This document shows, one piece after another, positions 1 through 10,500 of a stretch of 64,000 nt of DNA (positions are counted from its first letter, which is position 1; each line of letters opens with the position of its first letter). Under the pieces are notes generated by a model. It worked only from the letters and a program-made list of their open reading frames with translations. It ran no database searches and was not told the origin of the DNA. This DNA comes from Thermobifida alba (lineage in GTDB: Bacteria > Actinomycetota > Actinomycetes > Streptosporangiales > Streptosporangiaceae), in contig NZ_CP051627.1 in assembly GCF_023208015.1 (NCBI RefSeq), positions 4,839,257-4,903,256 on the forward strand. Direction: 5' to 3'. Both the position numbers and the translations under genes were made by a program.

Positions 1-2
1 AG

Positions 3-554
3 CACGAGCGGGCGAGCCGCCGTCTCGACCAGGCGGCGGCCCGGGGCGGCTACCTCGCCGTCAAGACGTCGCTGGGGGACGCCGAACGGGTGGCGGCGCT
101 GCTGGCCGACCGCCCCGACGTCGCCGCGTTCGACGTCGCCGCGGAGTTCGTGCGGATCCTCACCGAGATGATCGAGCAGTACGGCGGACCCCCGTGGGAC
201 GTGGTGGTCGCCGCCGACGTCCCCGGCGGGCCCCCGGAGTTCGGCAACATGGTCGCCGAGGCGTGCGCGATCCTCGGCGACCGTGTCCGCGCGGCGGGCC
301 CCGACCGTCCCGTCTTCCTGCACGGCGCCACCCCGCTGGCCCGCTACCCGGCAGGCCGCGACCTGCTGCGCACCCTCGCCCAGCAGGCCCGGGAGAGCGG
401 CACCGCGCCGCACGGCCTGTGGCTGCTGTGCCCGATGGGCGATCCGCGGCGCCCGGCCCGCCTCGACGACGAGTCGGCGGGCGCGATCACCGAGGCGGAG
501 CAGGTGCGGCTGCCCCGCGGTTTCGGCGCGACGGAGACGGCGCTGGCGGGGTGA
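3..554 (+). CDS. pglW: C-terminal part of probable PglW-type BREX kinase (partial, runs off left edge)
   Basis: An open frame enters from the left edge (first full codon at 3) and stops at 554, giving about 183 residues. The visible part alternates predicted strands and helices in a P-loop-like alpha/beta pattern, with WDVVVAAD near residue 66 and GLWLLCPMGDP near residue 140. No kinase motifs fall inside the window. From memory this pattern resembles the C-terminal region of actinobacterial PglW, the Ser/Thr kinase of type 2 BREX, and the forward pglY-pglZ-brxD-brxHI genes at 14344-24361 support that. PglW is thought to act in BREX signalling or modification. The assignment rests on context and weak resemblance. 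Another large defence protein with the same C-terminal domain is possible. The frame overlaps no neighbour, and 486 bp follow before the next coding end. Confidence 0.5.
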   Translation, partial: HERASRRLDQAAARGGYLAVKTSLGDAERVAALLADRPDVAAFDVAAEFVRILTEMIEQYGGPPWDVVVAADVPGGPPEFGNMVAEACAILGDRVRAAGPDRPVFLHGATPLARYPAGRDLLRTLAQQARESGTAPHGLWLLCPMGDPRRPARLDDESAGAITEAEQVRLPRGFGATETALAG

Positions 555-1040
555 TCAGGAGGAGCCCCGGGGGCTGGACCACCGATTCCGGGGACTGACG
601 TCTTCGCGCAGGACACGGTGGAGTTCCTCGGAGCGGCGTTGCACCCGGTCAGGCGGCGCACCCTCCTAGCGGATCGCGTCGTGGTGCGCAGCACCCGCGT
701 CGGTGGGCCGTCCCGACGTGGCCGCGCGTGTCCTCCACAGGCCGCCGATGAGTCTGCGTTTGAACACCTCTCTGCCCGGGGGAACAGAAGTCGGCCTCGG
801 CGGTGCCTTCCGCCTCCCGGGAGGAGGTTGACACCCGAAGACCGGGCCGACGGTCACCGGAAACCCGGCGGACGGTGGATCTGCCTGGCCCGGCTGTTGG
901 CCAGCACCGTCCACCCGACGCCTTCGTGTGCGGCATGGGACTGAACCCGCCGCAGGCGGCGGAGCAGGTTTCTGGCCGTACCTCCGAAAACGTCGCAATG
1001 ACGTATGAGGTGATTCCGGGGAGGAGTGGGAAGTGCACCG
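555..1040. other. Intergenic region between convergent pglW-like and mcrC genes
   Basis: About 490 bp with no convincing gene. Open frames here have the biased composition of antisense shadows. The right half (about 960-1150) is less GC-rich and has several short ccgaaa/ttcgga motifs. The two flanking genes converge on this stretch, so it should contain terminators, but I see no strong hairpin with a T-run. It could hold decayed sequence. Confidence 0.5.
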
Positions 1041-2576
1041 TCATTCCCCGGAGCGCAGGACCGCCGAAACTTCCGTGGAACGGAGGTTTCTCACGACCAT
1101 CGGAAAATGTCCTCCGAAATCGGACACGGACAATTCTCCGGAGGTTCCCTTTGTGGTTCGGCGGAATTCGCTTGAGTCGGTGTGCGGGTGGGAACGGTGC
1201 CGGGACGAGTGGGCCACCAGGATTCGCCGGGTCACGGCCCCGGCCGTGCCGCCACCGTCGCGGCCGGACGTGCGGGAGGGCGGTGGCGACACGGCCGCGT
1301 GGACTACGGGACGGCTCCGAGGACCGCGGAGGTCGTGGCCCGCCGTGTCGTCCAGGTTCTCCAGAAGCGCGGGCAGGTTGACGGCCACGGTCCTGATCCG
1401 GGCGAGCGGGGAACCGTCGACATGCCGTACCGACAGGCCGACCGGTGGCGTGTCGGCCGTTGTCGGATACAGCGCGCAGGCCGCCGCCGGGGTAGTCCCG
1501 CTGCTCAACGCGGACGCGTAGAGGAACAGCTGGTACAGGTCGCCCTGGCTGATCCTGCGGTCCGCGTAGAGCTTGTACTTGATGTCGACGGGCAGTTGCC
1601 AGGCATCCGATCCCGCGCTGCGGGTCAGCAGGACGTCGGGGCGGACCTCGGTGTAGCAGCGTCCGGTCGCCTCGTCGCGGATCACCCTGCGGTTCCTGTA
1701 CTGGCCGTGGGCCGTGATCCCGCTGTTTTTCGCCCCCTCCCGCAGCAGTTGGGTGATGAACCTCTCGAACAGCGTGTTCATGTCGACGAGGAAGACCCGC
1801 CCCCTGCCGATGTCGCTGCTGTAGAGGTCGGCGAAACCACCCCTGCCCAGCAGACTCAGCGCCCAGTGGTGTGCGGCGCGGTAGTGGCTGTTGTGACGGT
1901 GGTAGTCCAGCCTGGGACGCACTTCGCGCGGGTCCAGCCTGGCGGGCGGGCTCAGCGCGGCGAAGTCGGCGGCCACCCGGCGGGCCCGCGCCCGCACACC
2001 CGCGTCGTCGGCGGTGCGGGCCGCGACCGCCAGCCCGGACGCGCACAGCCGGTTGTCCAGGATGTCGCTGTCGAACTCCTCGAACCGGCACTCCAACCGG
2101 TCCAGACGGCCGAACTGGCGCAGTACCTGGCGGTCGGGCAGCAGCCGCCCGCGCACGGCGGGAAGGGCTTCCTCCCGGCGCACGTAGTCGCGGCGCGGCC
2201 CGCGGGCCAGTAGGTTCTCGCATTCGACGGTGAGCAGTTGGCACACCAGGTCGCGCAGGTGCAGTCCCTCAACTGGCAGCGACCGGAGCAGGTCCAGTGA
2301 GGGCAGGGAGTTCAATCTGTCCGTGTAGTCGACCATCCGCAGGACGTTCAGTTCGTCGCCCGCCAGTTTGGGCACCACGCGAACACGCGCGCAGTCCAGT
2401 TCCACCACCCCGACGTACGAGGTGGCCCGGATTTTCAGGTTCCCGTCCGCGAGCCAGTCCAGCCGCAGCCGTTTGCGCAGCTCACGGTCCTGGGCCAGGG
2501 ACTGGTCGGCCTCGGTGGGCGACAGGCCGCTGATGGTGAGGGACTGGTACTCGGTGAGGGTGATCTCCTCCGTCAT
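1041..2576 (-). CDS. mcrC: McrC-family nuclease component of McrBC restriction system 1
   Basis: A 511-residue McrC-like protein. McrC is the endonuclease partner of the McrB GTPase and cleaves modified DNA after McrB translocation. The PD-(D/E)xK site is visible: RPDVLL around residue 310 and the DIKYK core about 20 residues later. The ATG at 2576 overlaps the mcrB stop (ATGA), so the genes are translationally coupled. McrC-like sequence ends around NLPALLENL near position 1340. The last 95 or so residues are low-complexity Arg/Ser/Pro sequence followed by composition typical of non-coding DNA. The native stop was probably lost by a frameshift or 3' rearrangement. The catalytic core lies before this tail, so the protein may still work. 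Confidence 0.85.
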   Translation of the reverse strand: MTEEITLTEYQSLTISGLSPTEADQSLAQDRELRKRLRLDWLADGNLKIRATSYVGVVELDCARVRVVPKLAGDELNVLRMVDYTDRLNSLPSLDLLRSLPVEGLHLRDLVCQLLTVECENLLARGPRRDYVRREEALPAVRGRLLPDRQVLRQFGRLDRLECRFEEFDSDILDNRLCASGLAVAARTADDAGVRARARRVAADFAALSPPARLDPREVRPRLDYHRHNSHYRAAHHWALSLLGRGGFADLYSSDIGRGRVFLVDMNTLFERFITQLLREGAKNSGITAHGQYRNRRVIRDEATGRCYTEVRPDVLLTRSAGSDAWQLPVDIKYKLYADRRISQGDLYQLFLYASALSSGTTPAAACALYPTTADTPPVGLSVRHVDGSPLARIRTVAVNLPALLENLDDTAGHDLRGPRSRPVVHAAVSPPPSRTSGRDGGGTAGAVTRRILVAHSSRHRSHPHTDSSEFRRTTKGTSGELSVSDFGGHFPMVVRNLRSTEVSAVLRSGE

Positions 2577-5095
2577 CGTTTGCTCTTCACCAGCAGTTCG
2601 GCGTAGAGGGCCGCCACGAGTTCCTCGTCGGTGAGGTCGTGCAGCCGGTAGTTCGCCGCGTCCACGATCCGCTGTCCGAGGAGTCCGGCCAGCAGGGTGT
2701 AGTCGTCGTAGGCGTACTCCTGCAGGATGGGCAGCACCTCGGCGCGGATCACCGCGGCCAGGGTGGCCTCGTCGTCGACGACCCTGCCGCCGGGAAGGAA
2801 GAAGGAGTGGCCGATCTGGCGTTCCCGGCCGAACTCCGCCACCACCCGCTCGTTGAGTCTGCGCAGCAGGTCGCCGAGGTCCACACGGCCCACGTGGCTG
2901 TCGGCCAGCACTTCCGGGTCGGGCAGCAGTTCGACGAAGGCGAACCGGCGGCGCAGCGCCGCGTCGAGCAGGCGGATGCTGCGGTCGGCGGTGTTCATGG
3001 TGCCGAGGAGGTGGACGTTGGACGGGACCGTGAACTTCTCCCCGCTCTGCGGCAGCACCACGGGCAGGCCGCGTTTGTCCCGTTCGACCAGGGTGATCAG
3101 CTCGCCGAAGATCCGGGGCAGGTCGCCGCGGTTGATCTCGTCGACCACCACCAGGTAGGGCAGGCCCGGGTTCGCCTCTGCGGCCCGGCACACCCGTTTG
3201 AAGACCCCGTCGACCAGTTCCAGCCGCAACCCGTCGCCGTCGCCCCGGACTGGACGGAACCCCTCGATGAAGTCCTCGTACCCGTAGGCGGGGTGGAAGG
3301 TGATCTGCGTCAGGTGCCCCGTCCCGTGCTCGCCGGGCCGGGACAGTTCGGTGATTGCGTCGCGGAACTCCCCGGTGCCGTAGTCGGCCAGCGGGTCCAG
3401 GTGGGGAGCCACCCGTTGGGCGAGCCACCACAGTGCGAACCGCAGCACGGTGAAGGTCTTGCCGGTGCCCGGCGGGCCGTACAGCACGGCCTGGCCCTTG
3501 CGTTCCAGTTCGACGGTGAGCTTCTCGAACAGGGGCTCCGGCGGTGGGAGGGGGACTGCGGCGGCGGGGGCGGCGTCCGGCCGGGACGTGGCACCGGGGT
3601 GTGCGGCGTTCCGTTCGATCGTCCTCCACAGGGAGGCCGAAACGGTGCCCACGACGGCCGACGTCCAGCGTTTCTCCGGCCTGGGCAGGGTCTGCCGGTA
3701 GGACGTGTCCCATTCGACGGACACCGTGTGCCGGAACTCCGGGCGGTCGGCGCGCCAGACGTAGCCGTCGTCGGTCACCGTGCCGACAGCCAGGACCCGG
3801 TCCGCACCCTGGTGGGCGACGATCCGGTCACCCGGTTGCAGTTGGGTGAGCAGCCACAGCTCCGAAGCCGATTTCCGGGCCTCCTCGGCGCGGCCTCCCA
3901 TGGGGGCGTCGGGCCGGGAGCGCGCGAACGCCGCGGCGAGGTCCTCTTCGGAAGCGTAGGCGGTGAGGTCCCCCACCGTGTCCCCGCCGACGCAGATGTA
4001 GCCGCCTCTCAGACAGTCGTCCCAGTACCGGTCCGGTCGGGCCGGCGCGACGTGCAGCGTGGTGATGCTCGCGCGCGGATCAGCCCACCAGTACAGGAAG
4101 CGCATCACCTCGATCGGGTGCCATTCGGACAGGACGTGGTGAGTGTCGACGAGTTCCTTGAGGTGCTGGTGCGACGTGAAGACGTCGAGGTCGGTGGCCT
4201 TCTCGCCGCTGAGCAGTTCGATGAAGTGCCGCCGGTGGTCACGGGAGTAGACGGGCAGCAGGCGGTCGGGGAAGTAGCAGAAGAGCGTCTTGCTGGCCAT
4301 CGCCGGTCCGGACCGCAGTGCCCTGATGCCGTCGATGTCGGAGACCCGTCCCTCCGCTGTGGCGGCGAACGCCGCCACGAACCCGCCGCGGAGGTCCTGC
4401 CACGCCTCGTTCACGTCGGCGAAGGCGGCGTCGTGGTGCCACCGCTGCTCGTTCTTGCGGTAGTAGATGATGTGCTTGCCCGCACTGCCGCCGCTGATGC
4501 TGCCGAGCGCGGGAGTCTGGAACTCGACGAGTCGGCAGAAGTTGTCCGGCCGGTCGGGGTGACCGAGCGCGTAGCGTTCCACCGGCATCTCGGACCAGTC
4601 AGCCAGGGGGAACTCCCGCTGCACCCGTTCGATCTGCTGCCCGGCCTCGGCGACGTCACGGGCGTGGGAAGCGCGGTCGAACGCCCTCAGAGCCCGGCTG
4701 AGCCGCCTCTTCAGAGGGCGGAAGTTCATCCCCCGAGCGTTCTTGTGCACCAGACGCAGCACGCACCGCACACAGACGTACAGGGGAGTGCCCTGGTCGT
4801 TGACCAGGCCGTGGGAGCGGGCGAACTCCTGAGCCGCCCTCTTACCGGTCCGCTGGGCCTCGAGGAGTCCGCGGCCCAGGGTGCGGTCGGGGTCGGGGAC
4901 GCGCCGGTAGTCCGCCGCGACGCGGACGTGCTGGCAGTCCTCGGAGTGGTGGATGACGGTGCTGCTCTTCGGAATGAGCACCCATCCGGGGGAGGGCTGG
5001 AACTCCCACAGCCAGCCGTCGAAGGCGACGAGTTCGTTCTTCCCGGTGGCGGGGGACGCCGACAGTTCCTCGTCCGGTTCCGGTGCGCTGTCCAC
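2573..5095 (-). CDS. mcrB: McrB-family AAA+ GTPase with EVE-like modified-base sensor, McrBC system 1
   Basis: An 840-residue AAA+ protein of the McrB family, the GTP-driven motor of a modification-dependent restriction complex. The motor has Walker A GPPGTGKT near residue 538, Walker B VVVDEINRGD near 645 and the McrB signature MNTADRS near 699. Residues about 345-480 resemble an EVE/PUA-like domain (YWDDCLRGGYICVG and GDRIVAHQG stretches), a fold that reads modified cytosine. The N-terminal 120 residues hold a Cys/His pattern (HHSEDCQH, then CVRC about 60 residues on) that could bind zinc. A Pro/Ala-rich linker separates sensor and motor. The gene overlaps mcrC by 4 bp. Substrate is inferred to be DNA with modified cytosines. 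Confidence 0.9.
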   Translation of the reverse strand: MDSAPEPDEELSASPATGKNELVAFDGWLWEFQPSPGWVLIPKSSTVIHHSEDCQHVRVAADYRRVPDPDRTLGRGLLEAQRTGKRAAQEFARSHGLVNDQGTPLYVCVRCVLRLVHKNARGMNFRPLKRRLSRALRAFDRASHARDVAEAGQQIERVQREFPLADWSEMPVERYALGHPDRPDNFCRLVEFQTPALGSISGGSAGKHIIYYRKNEQRWHHDAAFADVNEAWQDLRGGFVAAFAATAEGRVSDIDGIRALRSGPAMASKTLFCYFPDRLLPVYSRDHRRHFIELLSGEKATDLDVFTSHQHLKELVDTHHVLSEWHPIEVMRFLYWWADPRASITTLHVAPARPDRYWDDCLRGGYICVGGDTVGDLTAYASEEDLAAAFARSRPDAPMGGRAEEARKSASELWLLTQLQPGDRIVAHQGADRVLAVGTVTDDGYVWRADRPEFRHTVSVEWDTSYRQTLPRPEKRWTSAVVGTVSASLWRTIERNAAHPGATSRPDAAPAAAVPLPPPEPLFEKLTVELERKGQAVLYGPPGTGKTFTVLRFALWWLAQRVAPHLDPLADYGTGEFRDAITELSRPGEHGTGHLTQITFHPAYGYEDFIEGFRPVRGDGDGLRLELVDGVFKRVCRAAEANPGLPYLVVVDEINRGDLPRIFGELITLVERDKRGLPVVLPQSGEKFTVPSNVHLLGTMNTADRSIRLLDAALRRRFAFVELLPDPEVLADSHVGRVDLGDLLRRLNERVVAEFGRERQIGHSFFLPGGRVVDDEATLAAVIRAEVLPILQEYAYDDYTLLAGLLGQRIVDAANYRLHDLTDEELVAALYAELLVKSKR

Positions 5096-5197
5096 GGGGC
5101 CTCCGATCTTTTGGGGAATTCACGGAAGGCGTGCACGCGAGGCACATCATGCCCGAAGCGTGGGACAGAAGACGGACGAATTCTCTTTTTGTCGGAG

Positions 5198-5208
5198 TCC
5201 GAACAATT
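5198..5208. promoter_or_regulatory. 11-bp motif upstream of mcrB1, repeated upstream of the ABC-3C operon
   Basis: TCCGAACAATT lies in an AT-rich patch about 105 bp upstream of the mcrB1 start. The same 11 bases occur in reverse complement at 56635-56645, about 95 bp upstream of the ABC-3C-like operon. Each copy has a CTTTTTGTC tract close by. It may be part of a shared promoter or operator, but no clear -35/-10 pair can be assigned. Confidence 0.25.
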
Positions 5209-5247
5209 GATGAGAATTATGTCGAAGATTCAGCGGAAACTCCGCGA

Positions 5248-5296
5248 CCCTGTCCCCAGTGCCACCGGCGGTCGCCGGAATGGCCCTGGGGCAGGG
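5248..5296 (-). terminator. Long hairpin downstream of the beta-CASP gene
   Basis: An imperfect inverted repeat, with arms starting CCCTGTCCCCAG and ending CTGGGGCAGGG and an inner CCGGC/GCCGG stem, gives about 20 paired positions around a short loop. It starts 16 bp past the stop of the reverse-strand gene at 5312 and lacks a U-tract, as is common in actinomycetes. It would separate that operon from mcrB1. Confidence 0.55.
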
Positions 5297-5311
5297 AGCG
5301 CCGGAGCCCGG

Positions 5312-7579
5312 TCACCCCAGTACCGCGGTCCTGCCCTCCACGCCCTGGCTCCACGCATACCCCCGCGAGGCCAGCACCGCGCCGAACCGGCGCTGCGCGC
5401 CCGGCCTGCCGTGGACCAGGCTCACCCGCTCCGGGGCCGCCTCGGCCACGATCTCCAGCAGGCCCCGCCGGTCCGCGTGCGCCGACAGTTTCATGTCCGC
5501 CACGCGCGCCCGCACCACGACCTCCTCCGACCAGCCCCTCCCGTCCAGGGGCAGCCGCCGGTCGCCGCCGTCGCGCAGCCGTTCCAGCATGCCGCCCGGG
5601 GTCTCCTCGTCGGTGTGCCCGGGAATGAGCACCGCACTGCTCGGGTCCGGCAGGATCGCCCGCGCCCACTCCACGACCGGGCCGCCGGTCAGGTTCGCGG
5701 ACGGGCTGATCACCACGCCGCGCCGCAGCCGCGCGACCTCCTCGGCGCGCCGCCGCGCGTCCACCGGCCGCACCTGGCCGCCGAACAGGTCCAGCGGGGC
5801 CGTCCCGGCGGCCGCGGCCTGCTCGTACTGGCGGGCGATACGCGCGGCCAGGCCGTCCACCAGCACCGGCACGTCCGGCAGGTGGGCGCCCAGCAGGCCC
5901 GCCACCTCCTGGGCGCGGCCCAGCGCCATCGCGGGGATCAGCACCCGGCCGTGCTGCTCCCACACCTCCCGGACCGTGGACAGCAGGCGCGCCACCCCGT
6001 CCTCCCGGCTGGGCAGGTCCATGTCGCAGCAGGTGGATTCCAACACCAGCAGGTCCGCGCCGCGCGCCGACTCCGGCAGCGCGTACCCGGACACGGTGTG
6101 CTGGCCGAAACCGGAGATGTCGCCGGTGACCACCACCCGCCGGTCCCCCGCGCGCAGCACCACGCCCGCCGCGCCCAGGATGTGCCCGGCGGGGAACAGT
6201 TCCACGACGACGTCGCCGACCCGGTGCTCCACGCCGACCGGCAGCCGCAGCAGCGCCCGCCGCGCCGCGTCGGCCTCCGCCAGCCCGTACAGCACGGCCG
6301 TGCCCGTGTCGCCGTGGCGGGCGCGCTCCTCCGCCTTCCCGCTGGTGATCCTGGCGGTGTCCCGCCACATCGTCGGCAGCAGCTCCGCGGTCTCCGGGGT
6401 GGCGACCACCGGGAACGGGCCGCGTTCGGCCAGCAGCGCGGGCACGTAGCCGCCGTGGTCGTTGTGGGCGTGGGTGACCACGACCGCGTCGACGCGGCGG
6501 CCGTCCAGGTCGGCGAGCCCCGCCGGACCGGCGGCGGAGCCGTTCGCCATGGTCAGGCCCGCGTCCACCAGGATGCGGGTGGACGCGGTCTCCACCAGCA
6601 CGCACGAGCCGCCGATGCCGGTGCCGCCGCCCAACTGGGTGACCCGCAGCTCCCGCGTCCCGCCCACCGCCAGGACCAGGCCGGGCGGGGCGCTCTCCGG
6701 TTCCGGTTCGGGCACGGCCAGCGCGCGCAGCGCCGCCACCAGCGCCTCCACGGACAGGCCCGCGCGTTTCGCCGCGGCGTGGAACGGCAGCCGCCGCCCG
6801 TCCACGGCCAGGTCGCCGTGCTCGCGCCGGCGCGGGTCGCGGCCCGCGTGGTCGTCCTCGGCGCGGCCCGGTTCGGCGGCGTCCCACACGCCCACCAGCC
6901 GACCGGCGAGCACGCGCGGATCGGTGTGGTCGGCCAGCGCGGACTCCCACCGCCGTTCGGCGTCGTCGAGTTCCACCGCCAGTTCCTCGGCGCGGGCACG
7001 CTCGACCGCGGCCTCGGTGCGGGCGGCGGCCCGTTCGGCCTCGGCGGTTTGCCGTTGCCGGTCGAGTTTCTTGACACGTCTGCGCAGATCGGCCCGGGCA
7101 CGCTCCAACCACTTGATGCGCTTGGCCGGGTTGCCGCCGAAGGAATCAGCGGGGGACGCCGCTTCCCCGACACCGTTGTGCGTGCTGCGGTCCTCCGCTG
7201 CGGGAACGGGCGGAGAAGCGGACTCCCGCGCCCGCGGGTCCGCCTCTTCGGTCCCCGGTTCGACCGCGAGCAGCGACTCCGCCAGCACGGCCGCCGACGC
7301 CGCCACCCCCGGGGCGGGGTGCAGCAGCAGCCGTCCCAGCGCCTCCGCCTCCGACATCCCGTCGGCTGCGGCCGCCCACACCGGTTCCGGGGCCCGAGCG
7401 CGCACCGCCGCCCGCAGCGCGGGCACCCGCACCAGCAGGCTCAGCAGCCACTCGGGGCGGGCCTCCGCCAGTTCGGCGGCGCTCCGCTCCGGGCCGGTGA
7501 ACGCCGGCCGCTCCCACACCACCGACGCCGCCAGGTGCAGCGCGGTCACCTCCGCGGTCGTACCGACGGTCACGCTCAC
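5312..7579 (-). CDS. Beta-CASP metallo-beta-lactamase-fold protein with long N-terminal extension (candidate defence nuclease)
   Basis: A 755-residue protein starting at GTG 7579, where GTGA overlaps the stop of the giant ATPase gene. The C-terminal 430 or so residues form a metallo-beta-lactamase fold with inserted beta-CASP domain, as in CPSF73/RNase J-type nucleases: THAHNDHGG metal motif, AGHILGAAG, VTGDISG, LVLEST, a PGHTDEETPG stretch and SAHADRRGL. The metal ligands look intact, so single-stranded RNA or DNA cleavage is the likely chemistry. The N-terminal 330 residues are unlike RNase J: a helical Ala-rich segment, an acidic linker, then an Arg/Ala/Glu coiled coil (about 155-220) and a compact domain. 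These may contact the partner ATPase. A housekeeping role is less likely given the coupling to the 2139-residue NTPase and the BREX setting. Confidence 0.8.
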   Translation of the reverse strand: MSVTVGTTAEVTALHLAASVVWERPAFTGPERSAAELAEARPEWLLSLLVRVPALRAAVRARAPEPVWAAAADGMSEAEALGRLLLHPAPGVAASAAVLAESLLAVEPGTEEADPRARESASPPVPAAEDRSTHNGVGEAASPADSFGGNPAKRIKWLERARADLRRRVKKLDRQRQTAEAERAAARTEAAVERARAEELAVELDDAERRWESALADHTDPRVLAGRLVGVWDAAEPGRAEDDHAGRDPRRREHGDLAVDGRRLPFHAAAKRAGLSVEALVAALRALAVPEPEPESAPPGLVLAVGGTRELRVTQLGGGTGIGGSCVLVETASTRILVDAGLTMANGSAAGPAGLADLDGRRVDAVVVTHAHNDHGGYVPALLAERGPFPVVATPETAELLPTMWRDTARITSGKAEERARHGDTGTAVLYGLAEADAARRALLRLPVGVEHRVGDVVVELFPAGHILGAAGVVLRAGDRRVVVTGDISGFGQHTVSGYALPESARGADLLVLESTCCDMDLPSREDGVARLLSTVREVWEQHGRVLIPAMALGRAQEVAGLLGAHLPDVPVLVDGLAARIARQYEQAAAAGTAPLDLFGGQVRPVDARRRAEEVARLRRGVVISPSANLTGGPVVEWARAILPDPSSAVLIPGHTDEETPGGMLERLRDGGDRRLPLDGRGWSEEVVVRARVADMKLSAHADRRGLLEIVAEAAPERVSLVHGRPGAQRRFGAVLASRGYAWSQGVEGRTAVLG

Positions 7580-10500
7580 CGGCCCTCCTCGAAGACCGCG
7601 GCGAACCGGGAGGACCGGTAGGCCGCCAGCAGCACCGGCTCCGGGGCCAGGCGGCCGCCGTCCACCGGCACCAGTGCGCCGAGGCCGCGCAGTACCCAGA
7701 CCAGCCCCAGCAGGTCGATCGCGCCGTGCCCGGCCGCGTCGAACAGGCCCGGCCGCTCCTCCTCGGCCAGTTCCAGCAGCAGCACCAGACCGTCCTCGGG
7801 CTCGGCCATCTCGGAGTGCTCGGCGATCTGCGCCCACGCCGCCAGCACCGCGGGGTGGGCGGTGACGCCCGTGCTCGCCACGAAAGCGTCCGGATCGGCC
7901 AGCAGGTGCGCTTCGACCTGCGCCAAGGCCTCCTGCGGGGTGCGTCGCTCGCCGCCCACGACCTCCCGGACCACCTCGTTCACCAGGCTCGGCCACCCCC
8001 CGGTGACCCGGAACAGTGGCTCGTGGAAGGCCTCCTTGGCGATCGGCTCGAAGTCGTCCAGCAGCCGCCACTGGCCCACCCCCGACCGGCCGAAGCGGCG
8101 CAGCTCCACCACGTCGACCCGGGACAGGGTCTCGGCCTGCGGCTCCGAGACGGGACGGCCCAGCGCGCCGCTGATCAGCGGCGCGTGCACGGGACTGGCC
8201 AGCAGCACGACGTTCAACCCGCCGCCCGCGTCCGCGCGCAGTGCCGCCTCGGCCGCCGCGACCTGCGCCAGCGCCGCCTCCACGGGCTCGGCCAACTCGA
8301 CCAGCACCACGTCGCGGCCTCCCGCCAGCCGCACCGCCTCCGCGAACTCCACCCCGCCGGGACGCACGTGGTGGCAGCGGCCCTGCACCTTCGCGACCGC
8401 GTCCGCCAGCACCCGCGGCACCCGCGACAGCTGCAGCGCGTCGGAGCCCACCACCAGCCGGGGGCGGCCGTCGGGCTGACCGAGCCGCGCCGCCTGCGCC
8501 GCCGTCAACGGCGACAGCTCCGGGCCGTCGGCGTAGTAGGCGCGGTAGTAGGCGGGGTCGAAACTGTCGTCGGGCAACTGGTAGGTGGAGTCCGCCTCCT
8601 GCAGTTCCCGCTCCACCCTGCCGCGGCCGCCCAGCAGGTTGAGGATGTGCGGGGTCCGCAACCGGAACTCCCCGTCCTCCTCGGCGAGCACGCCCAGGTC
8701 CACGCACTCCTCCAGCAGCGCGCCGAACTCGTCGGGCGAGCAGCCGTCGAACGCGGTCGGCCACCAGAACCGGCACTCGGCCAACAGGTCCTTCTCGTCC
8801 ACGGTGGAGTCGCGCGCGTCCATCGTCCGCAGCGCCACCGCGTAGGCGATCACCTTGTAACGGCGGTCCAGGTCCAGCGTCCACTCGAACCGGTCCCGGA
8901 ACGCCTTGTCCAGGTCGGTGTCGTCGCGGACCGCCTGCACGTCCTCCACCGTCACCTCGTAGGGCAGCTCCACCGTCGACCGGCGCAGCCGCTTCAGCAG
9001 CAGGTCGCCGAAGTACTGCACGATCGCCGGGGCGTTGTTGGCCTGCGCGATGATGTTGACCGCCAGGTCCTCCGGCAGGTGGAAGCCGAGCGTGCGCAGC
9101 GGCCTGGTCAGCAGGTCGAACGCGTCCTGGAAGGCGAGCGGGCCGATGCCCAGCGGCTCGCCCAGGTTCGCGAACGGCTGGTTCGGGTAGCTGCGGAACC
9201 GCGCGATCTTGTGCAGGCCCGCGAAGACCGCCTTGACCCGGTTGTCGGTGGCGTTCATCAGCTCCCGCAGCGCCACCACGTTCGCGAACTGGTGCTCGCG
9301 CGCGTCCAGGTTGAGGAACTCGTCGGCCTCGTCGAAGAACATCAGCAGCCGCCGGTCCGGGTGGGCGCGCGACCAGCGGCGGACCGCGTCGCACACCTCC
9401 TGCCGGGTCGCCGGGACCGGTGCGGACTCCGGCACGATCCCGTGCTCGGGCAGCGCGCCGCCCAACCGCGCCCAGAACGCCGCGATCTGCAACTCCGACC
9501 GGCCGATCTCGTAGATGTCGAGCTGCACCACCACCGGCCGGTCGCTCTGCGCCCGCAGCCGGCGGCCCGCCTCGGCCAGCAGCACCGACTTGCCGAGCTG
9601 GCGGCCGCCGTAGACGAAGTGCGCGCCCGAGGGCGCCATCACCGCGTTGAGGTCCTCCTCACGGCCGTAGAACATCTCCTCGGGGATCATCCGCTCCGCC
9701 TGGAAGGGCCGGGTCGCGGTGAACGGCGCGATCAGCCGCACCGTGGTCGACCACTCCGGTTTGGCCAGCGCCGCCAGGTAGCTGACGACCGCGTCGTCGA
9801 CCACCGCCACCACCGGGTCGGGGTTGCCGCGCGCCAGGGACGCCAGTTCCTGGCGCTGCTCGTAGGTGAGCAGCCCGAAGTAGAGGACCAGGACCGTGCG
9901 GTCGCGGGGCACCTCGCTCAGCCACTGGAACATCTCGCGCGGCTCGGGCCGCTTCCACACCAGGTGCAGCAGCAGTTCGCTGCCCGCGGGGCCGGGGCGG
10001 ACCATCTTGGAACCGAACGCCGGGAGCAGCGGGTCACCGGTCAGCTTCACCCCGGTCAGCGACATCCGCAGCAGCCGCTCCCGGTGCTGCGGCTGGGTGG
10101 CCAGCGGGTCGACGGGGACGGTGCCCTCCACGCCGAGCAGCAGCAGGATCTTCTCCACCGCGCTCTTGAGGTTGCCGGAGCTCTTCGCGCCCTGCGCCAC
10201 TGTGCGCCACTGGCGCAGCGCGTCTCCCGCCGTGGTGCGCTCCCGGTGGGAGCTGTGCGCCGCCAGCAGGTCGGCGAACAGCTCCGGGTGCTCGGCGACC
10301 GGTGCGGGCTCGTCGCCGGACCTGCGGTTCAGGTGCCGCAGCAGTTCGTCGAAGACCGCCTGGAGCGGGTGCTCGCCCCGGCGGACCCGGCGCTGCGTCC
10401 GCTCCAACGCCTTCGGGAAGGCCGGGTAGAACGCGGAGAAGTGGTCGACCTCCTCGTCGCGGCGCACCACGAACCCCCGGTTGGCCCGCAACTGGGCGAG

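Noticed and set aside
2639..7621. Very long forward-strand open frame antisense to mcrB1 and the beta-CASP gene
   Set aside because: It is a shadow frame with high Gly/Arg/Val/Gln bias, no domain motifs, and the opposite strand has clear families.
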